Source: Monocercomonoides exilis
Lineage: Eukaryota; Preaxostyla; Oxymonadida; Polymastigidae
DNA length: 64,000 bases
Direction: 5' to 3'
NCBI GenBank assembly: GCA_001643675.2
Contig: LSRY02000017.1
Span: forward strand, 124,001 to 188,000
The notes beneath the pieces are model-generated. The model had not been told where the DNA came from. It worked only from the letters and a program-made list of their open reading frames with translations, and did not search any database. Both the position numbers and the translations under genes were made by a program. Shown piece by piece: positions 38,401 to 49,693 of the stretch (positions are counted from its first letter, which is position 1; every line of letters begins with the position of its first letter).

Positions 38401-39038
38401 ATCCAAAATTGTGAGCTTATGCGCAACAGACAATAATGCTGTTATAGGTCCGGATATTTGATTAAATGATAAATCAAGAATCGAAAGAGATTTAAAAGAT
38501 GGAAAAGATGGGAACGAAGTTAACTATCACATTTTCAATGAAATTCAAGCTACATAAAAAAAGCAAAGCAAACGCGATTATGTGCTGCATAAAGTTCTTC
38601 AATTTTTGGAACTCCATCAAGATCAAGTTGAACAATTTCATTTTTATCAATCCACATTCTCCGAAGCTTTGGAAATCCAATTTTTGCACCCTTTTGATCG
38701 CGACTAGCTTCTCTGACAGAAAGCGCTGTTAACTTATTTCCACTATTTCAAAAAATTATTCTTCAGCATTTACAAAAAACAAAAATTAACAACCTAACAT
38801 CAAGTTCCTTTATAATTTCGACAGGAAGCACCAACCCAAGTCCTTCCACAGCACTCAAAAGAAATTTACCGCTTTCTTTTCTTGGACATTCATTGTTAAA
38901 GCAGACATAAACAGGATATTTCTTTAATAAATGTGCACTTTTTTGGGTTAGCTCTTTTAAAGTCTCCAAATCTAATTGGTAAACTGCAGATCCTGTAGGT
39001 TTTATGCAATTATGCTTGTGATTGCTTCTATCACTCAT
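23498..39038 (-). CDS. Giant leucine-rich-repeat protein, about 5,029 aa
   Basis: Six exons (39038-38794, 38742-38574, 38523-38356, 38287-29828, 29702-25548, 25390-23498) join in phase to 5,030 codons. Residues about 60-240 are leucine-rich repeats: ELDVSGNKLTALS, MWIDKNEIVQLDLDGVPKIEELYAAHN, LSILDLSFNQISG, LTILDLSNNEFDW and LNSLNISSNPF. Then follow about 2,700 residues with very long poly-Ser runs, a Glu/Lys/Arg coiled-coil repeat (36,930-37,330) and separated hydrophobic helical patches. Exon 5 adds more helical segments (LPEELRESLIEGLVNVCYSI) that resemble an ARM-like solenoid. The last exon is more ordered and ends with RIRYLDSKTGRRKVIVYKF and a helix, reminiscent of a PH domain. LRR plus PH-like ends recalls STK11IP or nischarin; that is a guess. 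The ATG at 39038 may not be the true start. Confidence 0.75.
36193..36283. repeat. GAA then GAT triplet microsatellite in the giant gene
   Basis: A (GAA)n array passes into (GAT)n. On the coding strand it reads as TCA and TCT codons, a poly-Ser tract. Similar arrays lie at about 33163-33211, 35239-35282, 37400-37440 and 37970-38010, all phased to keep serine. Confidence 0.85.
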
Positions 39039-39575
39039 ATGTTTGGATATTGCAATAAAAGAAAATTGATCTACATTACCATTTTTTAATGATGAAAGTC
39101 ATGTTCAGAAATATTTCCGCTCCAAAAAATAGCATATACTCATTTAAACGAAAACAAATAACACCATTCTGTATTGTGTATTCGTCATTGTTGTTAATTG
39201 AATGACAAAATGTTGAACTATCTTTCAACAGTTCGGACTTTAATCTTTCATTTAAATGCAAATTTTCTTTTGATATTTACCAATACTTAAGTTTGCAAAA
39301 TTATTTTTAAGGAATCAAAATTAGAAATAAATTTTAAAGATTTAAGAGGTGTTTATCAAATTGATAAATTGATCATAATGATGTGAGATGTAAAAATATT
39401 AATCAGTAAAATTGTATATTTATATATTGCTCAAAGAAAATACAGATTTAACGAGAGAATAAATGAATCAAACACATAAATAAAAAAATAAAAAAATATA
39501 CACTTCTTATTAACTTGCGATGTGACAAGTATAAAAAAACACTAAAGACTGAAAAATACAAAACGAAATAATTTT
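39039..39575. other. Spacer with a possible extra 5' exon of the giant gene
   Basis: Minus-strand bases about 39255-39140 encode LNERLKSELLKDSSTFCHSI and more, and end at a donor gtatat. Splicing from there to the AG at 39036-39035 keeps the frame into DRSNHKHNC and would remove the ATG at 39038. No start codon is in frame upstream of this piece before a TAA, so another exon would be needed. The rest is AT-rich filler. Confidence 0.35.
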
Positions 39576-40241
39576 TTAAATTGACCCAAGATCTCCTTGG
39601 AACGTTGGAACAACAGTTCCTTCTTCTCTTTCTTTAAGTTCATGTGCATCTAACAAAAAAAAAATATTTATAAAATTGCTAAACAATAAAAAAGCCAAAG
39701 CAAACCCTGCCAAATTAAACACGGCGAACAAAACAGGCCTAAAAGTATGGCTTGTACCATTGTCCACGGTAGGCTATTTGATTCTGCAATTTCTTTGTGA
39801 GTAACATATTCGCAACAAAACACGCAAAACATCGAGGTGAAACAAATGTCAGGAGTGATTGATGGTTTTTTGTGGAAACGCTTTCTGTTTTCCATTAATT
39901 GATAGCAAGGGAATAGGCAACCAAGAACTTAAAGAAAATAAAATAATTCAAAGAATAATAATCAAATATTTGTTTTTAACAGAAGTTCGCAAAGCATTTC
40001 AAAATAATAACATTAAAATTTAAGTTGTCATAAATAAAAACAAAATACTTGAAATGGACTTGCAATTTGTTCCGAGAGCAAATGCAGTTGAATGCCAATA
40101 CTTTGCTGGTGGTTCAGCATTTCTTGAACTTGCAACAGCTTGACTATTAGATTAAAACACAAACACAAGGAAATAACGCATATATAGCTAATTGAAACAG
40201 GAATAAGCAAACTTTGGATCATCCGAAATATCAAGAGACAT
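39576..40241 (-). CDS. PLAC8-like cysteine-rich protein
   Basis: PLAC8 proteins are small, Cys-rich, often membrane-associated; roles include cell-size control and metal resistance. Exons 40241-40213, 40143-40049, 39927-39706 and 39649-39576 give 139 aa. After AKYWHSTAFALGTNCKSI comes LGCLFPCYQLMENRKRF. Then PSITPDICFTSMFCVFCCEY fits the family's C-rich core, and THKEIAE matches the usual Q..REL position. The tail is VPTFQGDLGSI. Introns begin gtttgc, gtattt and gtttgc. Family assignment is by pattern only. Its start codon is 173 bp from the Rab5 start on the other strand. Confidence 0.6.
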
Positions 40242-40414
40242 ATGTGTTGATCGAACACAAAAATAAAAGATATTGTATAAGGTTTTATTGATCAATGATC
40301 ATGACAATTTCTTTTTCAAAATATTCATGAAATAGAAATATTCGTACACGTACCAATAACATCATTTGGCAATTCATCATGAACATAAAAATAAATACCC
40401 TTTATTTATATTGA

Positions 40415-41412
40415 ATGACCAACAGAGAACAAACAAAACCCGTTTACGCGTATAAATTAGTGATTCTTGGGGAAACAAGAGGTTTGAGTCTGCTACCTTA
40501 AATAGAAGAAGCACCATTTTTACAAATATATTGCAAATTCGTTCACTTTGCACGAAGTTGGTAAAACTAGTATTATACTTCGTTTTCTGAAAAATCAATT
40601 TAATGAACTTCTTGGTATGCTTTAAAATAGTCATAATTTATGTAGATAAAATAATTGTTATATTATTTATTAATAGGGTCTTCAATTGGAGGTATGCAGG
40701 CCCTTATCTATTTATCAACTTTTAACTAATGATAATTATGGTGAAACTTATCATACGCAAAGCTGTTTTCTTTACACATAATATGGAATTTGATGATTGC
40801 ATTGTGAAACTTGATATATGGGTAAATTATTTTTTTTTTAAATTTTTAATAATAAATTTTCTCATTTTCAAGGATACGGCGGGACAGGAACGTTATGAAT
40901 CATTAGCCCCAATATATTACAGAGATGCAGACACAGCTATTGTTGTTTATGATATTACTTCTCCTGTTTGCTTTTTTGTTCTGAAATATTAAAATTATCA
41001 AATTGTTTTAAAAATAAGTCATCATTTCGTCGAGCTCAAGAGTGGGTTAAAGAACTTGAAAGCAGTGACCCTCCTTCTGTTATTGCGTTTATTGGTAATA
41101 AATGTGATTGTGATGGGCGTGCTGTTTCAGCTGAAGAAGGATATGAATTTGCACAAGAGCACGATTGCTTGTTTATGGAAACATCCGCAAAGCATGGTAT
41201 TCATATCAAAGAACTGTTTGAAACTATAGGTATACTGAGTATTTTATATTGTTTATGAGTGTTTTTACTTTGACATTCTTCAATTTTGATGAAATTAATT
41301 CCACGTTAATTATTTAAAAGCTCGAGAATTACCCAAAGACATAGAGCCGGATGTTGATGTTAACGCAGTTGACATCGAAAAAGAAAAACCATCGGGAGGC
41401 TGCCCTTGTTAA
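40415..41412 (+). CDS. RAB5: Rab5 GTPase
   Basis: Rab5 controls early endosome fusion. Seven exons (40415-40481, 40558-40614, 40677-40691, 40763-40821, 40873-40965, 41019-41229, 41321-41412) give 197 aa. The P-loop GETRVGKTS starts at residue 19. Switch I is SSIGAVFFT, like Rab5's STIGAAFLT, where other Rabs have TIGVEF. Switch II is [20 protein letters not shown], the Rab5 pattern. G4 is IGNKCD and G5 is METSAKHG. The C terminus GGCPC carries a CXC double-prenylation motif. Exon 3 is only 15 nt. The donor of intron 4 (gtaaat) is off consensus. Confidence 0.94.
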
Positions 41413-41973
41413 GTTGTAATACTTTCTCAACTCAACTTCTTGCTATTTATTTCCCATTTATACATTTCTTTCTTTCTATTGTACTTAAAAACTTCATTTT
41501 TTAAGTTAAGACAATTTTTTAAACTTTATGTTTTGATTTGTGTACTTTTTAAGCTCATACAGGCTTCATATTTCATAAACCACATATTTATCACTTTTTT
41601 GTTATTAACTTTGAGTTGCTTTTATACTGAGGTTTGTACCTTCAAAACCACTTCATTGTTCTTTTAGTTTCGCTGTCTCATAAACTTTTTTGTGCTTTTC
41701 TTTTTGATGAAAGAATGCATTAATCACCAAAATAATTATTATCAAATTTTATCCTTGGAAAACTTGCCCAAAATTGATATTTCAATAGAATTGAAAATGA
41801 AAATGGGTATATTCAAGATTAAAATGAAATGAACAGTTTGTTACAAATAATACTAATTTATTTTTTGTATTTCAATCAAAAAATCAATGTGGAAATGTTT
41901 AGAACAATGGTTATGATCTAGTTAAAAATTCCGTGTTTCGCCAACAAGAACATCGTTCAGGACAAAATCAACC
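41413..41973. other. Gene-free stretch between Rab5 and eL34
   Basis: It holds the Rab5 3' untranslated region and the eL34 promoter. Open frames are Phe/Leu-rich noise. No RNA gene seen. Confidence 0.5.
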
Positions 41974-42641
41974 ATGGTTCAACGTTTAACACTTCGCCGC
42001 AGGAATCCATACCACACACAAAGAAATCGTGTCATTTCGTATGTTTTGGTGATTATTTGAACCTATTTTCTTTGTTTTAATTTTTACAGAGTTAAAACCC
42101 CTGGTGGAAAGCTTGTTTACCACTATATTGGCAAAAGAAGCCAAGGACCAAAATGTGGTGATTGCCATGCAGATATTCAGGGAGTATAAAATTTTTGTTT
42201 TTCATTTGACGATTTGTGAATGTAATTTCATTTTTCTTCAATGATCAGGTTCCATGCTTGGTTCGTCGCCAAATGGCCCAACTCTCTCGTCCAAAGAAGC
42301 ATGTCAGTCGTGCATATGGCGGGAGCAGATGCGCAAAATGCGTTAGAAATCGCATCATCCGTGCTTTCTTGACCGAGGAACAAAAGATCGTCAAGAGACT
42401 TCGCAAAGCTCAAGAACCAAAACTTCTCCGCAGACAAAAACTTATTGAAAAGCAAAAAGCTGCACAAGCTGCTGCTGCTCGTGAACGTGCAAAGAAATTG
42501 GCTGAGGAAAGAGAAGCCAAGAAGAGAGAGAAAAAGAGAGATCAACGTAGAGAAGGAGGGCGTCGTGTCGGCGACCGTTCAGATAAAAGACCGAGAAGAT
42601 CAGAAATGAGAGCTGACCGCACCACAACTCAACGCAAGTAA
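41974..42641 (+). CDS. RPL34: 60S ribosomal protein eL34
   Basis: Structural protein of the large ribosomal subunit. Exons 41974-42038, 42090-42183 and 42249-42641 give 183 aa. [18 protein letters not shown] and [17 protein letters not shown] are strongly conserved in the family. The zinc-binding cysteines are in [12 protein letters not shown] and [13 protein letters not shown]. The core ends near residue 115. A tail of about 65 residues follows ([20 protein letters not shown] and more), highly basic and absent from the ~117-aa animal protein. Introns begin gtatgt and gtataa. Confidence 0.95.
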
Positions 42642-42856
42642 ATTTATTGTTTAAATTATCTTGGAAGGTTGATTTTTCTCGAATCATGTCGCAATCACTG
42701 AACAAGAACTGAATTTGATTTTTCAAGCTTATTTTAAATATTTTTTAAAGGGCAAATTGTTTTTTGACATTTGCTTTCTATGCGAAATTCTTTTTATACA
42801 TTGGTTTTATAAAGACTTTTAATTTGGTAATAATAACGAAACGATGAAATGAAAAA

Positions 42857-45800
42857 TTAGACCACAAAAGAGCTTAATTCCTTTTGCCTATCTTCTTCAA
42901 GTGTTTGCCATTGCTCCATCAGCCATGCCTGTGGAAGATGCTTCCTTGTAATTTTCAAAATATTGATATATTTTGGGTTTGCCTCATCTGAAACACTTGT
43001 AGTCTCCACGATTGCGACTGCAATTTTAAAAAGATGAATCAAAACTGTGCCTTCTTTTGTTGAAGGATCAACAACTGTCACTTGGGCTCCATCAAGCGGT
43101 TCAGAGAGAATGGCTCGAACATGAGCAGCCACTGCTGAATCTCCCAGGCCCATAACTGCCTCGTCATTTGACTCAATCCACGTTGAGAGTGTATCATGGC
43201 AACCACGTGCTTCAATTTCATCTGTTTCACGAGGCAAGCACTGCACAAAGAACACCTTCAGTGCTTTGTATTGTGCTTCTCCTCCAGGCAGCGCAAGCGC
43301 CTGGTGCAGCATAATCGACCGCAGCGCACCAACCGCATTATCTTTGGCAATGTTAAGGAGCATGTCTTCAATCTCCTCCTCTTCAAACTTCATCATGGAT
43401 TCGATGTTCTTGATAGCCTGGCCCACATACGGCTCAAACAGCTTGCCGCCGATGCGCGCACAGGTCGAAATCATCGAGAACGAGTTCTGCATTGACGTGG
43501 TCTCCAAGTGGACGAGCGGGCACGTGCAGTCCGAGAGCATCAGGGCAAGCTCAGCATACACAGGGATCCTCTCCAGCATCGGCTCACCTCCGTATGAAAG
43601 AGCATCCTCCAGAACAAACAGTGCCCCTCCGCGGTCAGCTTCTTCAGAACAAGGCGAGTCCGCCAGCATTTGCGCAGCCTCGGGTGAAGTGGAAGCTGCT
43701 TCTGGAAGCGAAACGCCTGCGAATGCAGAAGGCTGAGGGCATTTGGCAATCCGGATGAACAGATCTTCGATTGTCCGATATTGCGGGACGAATGTAGCAC
43801 CGTAGATCTTCATGAGAAGTGAAATGATCATGCAGAGATCTCCGATGATGTTGTCAGAACTGTCTGCTTCTTCGGCTGCATCGTTCTCCTCAGCCCCAGC
43901 GATGACTTCCTTGTCGCCTTCTCGAATTAACCGCTGCAGCTCCCACTTCTCCTTCCTTGATTTCACCAGAGCAGCACTCACAAACTGCACAATGGCCTGG
44001 AAGTTCGGCATCCCCACAGACGGAGGGAGTGACACGAAAGACGACTTCCCAAAGGGAAAGTGCGCTGACGCGAAAGCTGGAGATGCTGGATTCAGAATTG
44101 GTCCAATGGCTTCCAATGAAGTCTTCATTGTACTCACCATTTCTTGTCTCTCGTCGCTTTCTGCGTCTTCTTCGTCCATGTAGATAGCAGCCAGAATGGG
44201 AAAGACAAGAGTGAGCATCTGCACAGGATGCCAGCCTTCTGGAGGCTGAGGCACAGGCGGAAGAGGAGGCAGCGCAAACTGTGCGGATGAAGGAGGAGCA
44301 GGAAATGTCGAACGGCGGATGATCTCAAGTGTCACTGGGTCGTTGTCATCATCGTCCTCTGACTTGAATGATGGGTGAAACGGAGAAGCAGCAGTGACTG
44401 GAGAGAGGCAAGCAATGCATGCTGCAATAAGCTCAGCTCCAGCTTGTGTAGGAGAGAGTGCATTGTCGTCGTTGTATTCTCTCAGAATTTCCACAGCTGC
44501 TTCAAAGCACATTGGAACATACTGCGAAAAATATGGTCCCAGTCCTTGTGCATATGATATCAGATACAGCACAGCTGTCTGTCTGTTGTGACATGCATTC
44601 TCCTCTGTTGTCACAAACACTCCTGGCTCAATCTCTTTGGTGATGTATCCTGTGTCATTCATCAGCCTGTCCACACTTCCAGCATCTCCTTGGAAATGAT
44701 GTGCATCTTGTGCTGTGAATGTAGTAAAAGTTACCTTTTTTCTGGCCTGTTGCACAAGCGGAGGTATCACAAATGGCAGCATTGGAACAAACCGCGCTTG
44801 GAGCAGCTCTGCTATTCGTGTCCACGCTTCTGTGACAGACGCATCTCGCGCATCGTCGTCGGTGTTGTGGGCAGGCTTCACACGATCAGTTGAGAGAGAG
44901 TCTGGTGAAGCAGATGAAGGGGTGCTGCTGGATGATGCGCCAGGCACTGTGTACTTCAACGGAGTGGGGTGTGAAATGTCTGTGCAGATGGAAGACATAG
45001 AAGGTGTGTGGATGTTCTTTTCGCTGCTCTCTTCTGGATGCAGCCTTCGGAAGATCCGCAGCACAGCATCAGTAAAAGGCACAATGTACATCGCACTCTC
45101 CTTCTGTCCAACAGCCTGCAGCAGCGCCGCCATGCACAGCATGCAGTTCCCTTGGAACTCCTTTTCGTCTTCGGTGTATACCTCGTCTGCCGACAGCGCC
45201 TGCATCAGCATCGGAGCCAAGCGAGCACAATAGCTGCCCCTCATCCCTCCTCTCACGCAGTCACACAAAATCGTCATCGCATTTATCGCCATGTTGCGCA
45301 GTTCGAAGTGCGGGTTGGCGGCAAACAGCAGCAGCGTCTGCACAATAGGATCAACCAACACCACCAGTTTCTCTCTTTCTGTATACTCCAGAAATGTCTT
45401 CAACGACGACAGTGCCAAAAAGCGTGGTGTTGTCATCCCGTTCAAACGGAGCGAAAGCAGAGAAAGCAGAAGCGCCTGCCCCATCTCGAGGGCAAACGTG
45501 GACTTGCCAGTGATTGCCTGCTGAACAGACTCGCAGAGCGCACCAATCAGCTGGCAGCCGCATGCAACAATACGCGGGTTATCATCCCTCAGCTCGCCAA
45601 GCACCTGACCGTCGGGTGAAGTGGAACTTGACGCAGAACTAGCTCCTGGAGCACCCGAAGTGCCAGTCGCTGATGCAGCCAACAGACGGGAAATGTAAGG
45701 CCCAAATGAAATGGGTGTGGCGAGTGACATAGCGCCAGGCGTGCCAGGGATGCCAGTGATTGTGAAGAGCGCCATGTTCAGCACCTGCCTTGCCATGCTC

Positions 45801-47681
45801 TTTTGGGTAAGCTGTTTGACTGAGCTTTCGATGAGAGATGCTGTCAGCTGCAGCGCCACGAAGCGATATCGCCAGTCGGGTGACATTGCCAGCTGCTGCA
45901 GAAGAGGAAGAAACACCTCAGTCGAGTAGCGCCCTCCGAACTTCTGCGACACACGATACATCGCTGATATGCAGACTTCACCTGTTTGCTCTGGATCTTC
46001 GTCCTTTTAAAATACAAAAAAGAAAGAAAGATAGATATATAGAAGAAGCGAGAAGGATGAAAGAAAAAATAAAGAGTTGGTTTTTTTAATGAACAATTTC
46101 ATTCAATTAAAATTCAAAAAAAAAAAAAAAAAAAAAAAAAAGATATCTATTTCTTACATAACTTTTATTAAAATTCATCTTTTTTATCCTCAACAATTAC
46201 GTTTTTGACCAAAAAAAATACCTCGTCATCATTGATCCAATCATCAGATGTTCTAAACGTCACAAAAATGTCAACCAAAAGCTTCAAAAAAGTAGGTCCA
46301 AAATCGCCTGTTTTCCCTTTCGATTTCATCAGCGTCTTCTTCAAGTGAATGCACAGCCTGACAATCAGCTCCATTGAGATGTTGCGCAATGAGAGCAGAG
46401 ATTGCCGGGTGGACTCCGAAAGCCCCGTCAGTGGCGAAACAGGGGCAGACTGGCCAGCTGCAGCTGCGGCTGGAGGGATGACAGCAGCTGGCTGAGAAGC
46501 AGACTGGGGGACAGCATCCATGGCAGTCTTGTTGCTGGTCTCGCAGATGTGCTTGAGTCCAGCCAGATACGCCTGCAGCTCGTCCTCGAAGATGTTCGGG
46601 CGCTGCTCCACAATTGTGATGGTGCTCTCAATGATGGCTATCGTGTCTTCATACTGCCCGGCACTTAATGTCGTGCCAATAAGCTTCAGGTTGCATACAG
46701 AATTGATAGGAGAAATGAATGTAAAAATGAATGAGGGCAATAAATTTTATACGGGTGCAAAAAGTTAAGTAGAACAAACATTGAGAATTTGCTTAGCAAC
46801 AGGTTTAAAATGTTGAATTTGAGCTTTCTTCAGCTGCGTCGTTTTTGCCATTGTAGATGCTGCTGCAACGGCAAGAAGTCGTATCTAGACGTTGATTGAA
46901 TTTGAAGGAATAATAAAAAGATGCATTCAGGGCACAACATCGACATGAACCACACCTTCGTGCTCTCTGTATCTGACAAAGCAGACAAAATGATAGATGA
47001 CAATATTGAGCTATAACGTTCAAATCGCTTAGGATCTGCTTCAACTACTTCCGTAAAGATAAGCATTGACGCTTCTCTCACATGTGCTTTTTCATTCTTT
47101 GTCCAATTAAAAAGTGATTGAAGAAATGTTGGCCAGAGATCTCCTGAAACAGAAAAAAAATGTTTTAAAAAATTAACAAATAAATAATAAATAACGAATA
47201 AACTTCAATTCAATAAAAATACTGAAAAATAAAATCAAACCAAGTTCAAAGCAAGTAGCTCCAAGTATTCCAATGCAATGTGCAAGGCCATTATTTACTG
47301 TCTCAGAATTATTTCCTTCCAGAAGTTGGTGTGTTAATCCGTTAATAATAAATTCAAGCGTATCTTTTGAAATTTCGGATAATATAGATTTTGTTTTCCC
47401 TGATTGTTGAATTTTTAATCTAAGATGAGTAAGTGCCGTAAATTTTGCCTGCATAAACAGCGAATAAATAGAATAAAAAATAGCGCGATAAAAAGCATTT
47501 TGTAATAAATTAAAACCAGATCATCTTGTGAACTATTTACTAGCGCTACGCTTGATCGAACGTACCCGTTCGGATCTCCTGTGGAATAGTTCTGAATAAA
47601 TGTTTCAGCTTCTTTTCTAATATCATTCTGCGGAGAGTTGACATTGAGGATGTAAGTTGCAAATTGGGTTTCTGTTATCAT
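42857..47681 (-). CDS. IPO5: Importin-5-type karyopherin beta
   Basis: Importin 5 (yeast Kap121) carries ribosomal proteins and histones into the nucleus with Ran. Six exons (47681-47517, 47448-47241, 47143-46956, 46884-46780, 46683-46222, 46003-42857) give 1,424 aa of HEAT-type helical pairs. Anchors are NDIRKEAETFIQNY near the N terminus, DDWINDDEDEDPEQTGEVCI before KFGG.YSTEVFLPLL (human EDEDWANADE...KLVLPMI), VTTEENACHNRQTAVLYLIS (human GLEEKSTACQMLVCYA), and RGGALFVLEDALSYGGEPML (human GLCIFDDVIEHCSP). It is longer than the ~1,100-aa human protein because of acidic and Ala/Ser/Pro inserts. Kap123/importin 4 is a less likely alternative. One intron contains 26 consecutive A. Confidence 0.88.
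46116..46141. repeat. Run of 26 A in an importin intron
   Basis: On the coding strand this is a T run inside the intron before importin exon 6, about 110 bases upstream of its acceptor. Confidence 0.85.
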
Positions 47682-47820
47682 TTATATTTGATTATTCTCC
47701 TGATTAATGTATCAGACAATTTGAAGCAATGATAAACAGGATTTTTTGAGAATATATTTTTATAATATATATGATCTTAATGAAAATCTGATATTATAAA
47801 AAGTGAAAAACTAATTTCAG
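47682..47820. promoter_or_regulatory. Shared divergent promoter, importin 5 / Nse1
   Basis: Only 139 bp separate the two start codons, which point away from each other. It is AT-rich with a TATAATATATATG stretch near 47760-47772. No conserved motif can be claimed from one example. Confidence 0.5.
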
Positions 47821-49087
47821 ATGGATAAAATATTATTTCAGTTATTTTTACGTAATGGACCTGTACTCACTGAGCAATATCTATTAGGTTTGTTTTGAAG
47901 CTTTTTACGTTTGAAATATCGTATTTTACAATTTTTTGAAAGATACAATGAAAATCACTCCTGGTGAAATTGATTCTTGTATTGTTCGTTTGAATCAAAC
48001 TTTAAGTTGCTTGTCACTACGTATAACAAGCATCGTTTTTTGTGGCGAAACAATTTACTCGATTATTAACATTAAAGATGATGCAGCTTCCAAAATTGGA
48101 ACACATTATTCTCCAGATGATATATCATTTTTTAAAACCATTGTGTGTTATTTCAAACAGTGTTTTTAGCAATTTATTAAATTTTAAATTTTTTGTGATT
48201 GATGATTACAGATTAATGCATTGCTTCTTGATGGTGAGATAAAAAGAAAAGAACTTATAAATCAGTGTACGATAAAATCTGGTTATAATGCGGAACGAAC
48301 TCTTCAAGAATTGGTATTTTTTCATTTATTTTTTAACTTTTTGTTATTATTCATTTTTCATCTCCACATATTATTATTTTAGATTTTTGATGAATGGTTG
48401 TACGATGACAATGGTAAAGTGTCGTTTGGAGCACGTTCATATCTTGAGCTTGAGTCAAATTTATTATCAATAAGTGACAACATCGGAGGCCTGGCATTTA
48501 TGTGTTCTCTTTGTTCTGCTGTTCATGTTGGATGTTCTTTCAAGGACAACGGAGTTAAATGTGCTCATTGTGAAACAAAAATGCACGATAAATGTAAAAT
48601 AGAGTATGAAAAGAAATTTGATCGTTGCCCTGTATGTCGAAGGCCTGCTCAATGGATACCATTAATTCGAAAGAAAGATCGAGCAAAGCAAGACGAGGGG
48701 AGGGCTGATGGAGAGTCTTCAGAGGAAGATAAATATCACAAGCAAGCTCTTCGCGAAGAATTTCAGAGAAAACGAGTTGAAAGTGGATTAGACGAGCTGG
48801 ATGATGAAGAATTAGATTCGATGATTGAAGCTCAAGAACGCACAAAAAAATTATCTTGCACAAGTTCAACATCAATAAGCGAACCATCTTCATCAAAATC
48901 AATTCATCAAAAAATAAGGAAAAATAGGAAAAATATCGCTCATTCGTCGTTTCAGAGGGAAACCGAAGATACAAGTGAAAGTTATGGAGATGGTTCCGAA
49001 GAAATTGAATCAGATTATAATTCTGAAGAAATTGCAAAAGATCTTGACACAGACGAAATAGAATCTGCAAGCTCGTCGAATGTTTAA
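47821..49087 (+). CDS. NSMCE1: Nse1, RING subunit of the SMC5/6 complex
   Basis: Nse1 pairs with a MAGE-like protein (Nse3) in the SMC5/6 DNA-repair complex. Exons 47821-47887, 47943-48142, 48212-48313 and 48383-49087 give 357 aa. The N terminus LFQLFLRNGPVLTEQYLLD matches LFLR.FM.H.VV....L. Winged-helix segments follow: IYSIINIKDDAASKIGTHYS aligns with YYALVNL..TE.TK.AS.... and LQELIFDEWLYDDNGKVSFG with LQKFVQKKWLIEKNGEFTL. The variant RING is CSLC...CAHCETKMHDKC...CPVC, in the expected position. After about residue 215 a long acidic, Ser-rich tail replaces the short animal C terminus. Confidence 0.87.
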
Positions 49088-49693
49088 TTTTAATTTTTCT
49101 CATTTTTTTTTATTTTAATTTTTTTTAAAAAAAAACACAAAAAATAATTCAAAGTGAGTATTTTAATTATAAAAAAATGAAATTATGATTTTTTGAATTC
49201 AAAAATAAATAAATAAATAAATAAATAAATAAACACTTTCTAATGAGAACAAAATTCACCGACGGACTTGACAATTAAAAAAACGATATGCTTCTTAAGT
49301 TTAATTTGTTAGTGTGCAGATAATGACCGGTGAAAAAAATTCATTTTATATTTTTATTTATTATCACTATTTCTAATGAATACAATTATGATATTTCGAA
49401 AGTGGTTTTCGAATTACAGTGATTCACAACTGAGAAAACCTCTGTTAAAAATCCAACAAGAATTTTAATTTAGAAAACTTCCTCACTTTAAATAAAATGC
49501 CGGCAAGATGGGATTATATCGAAGTGAAAATTTTTCATTTTAAATGTTATCAAACTATTTGAAAACATATGTTATTACATTATTTTCATGTTCAACGAAT
49601 AAAAAATTGATGATTTGGAAAAAAAAAAAGAAAAATAAAAATTTAAATAAATAATTCATTTTTGGGTCATGATTAAAATGAATTAAAAATCAA
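49088..49693. other. Gene-free stretch with AAAT repeat
   Basis: AT-rich DNA that includes the Nse1 3' end and an (AAAT)n array at about 49202-49233. No gene or clear transposon end is visible. Confidence 0.5.

Noticed and set aside
43196-45619. Several plus-strand frames of 100-203 aa
   Set aside because: All lie opposite the importin 5 exon, which shows clear HEAT-repeat homology and is longer.
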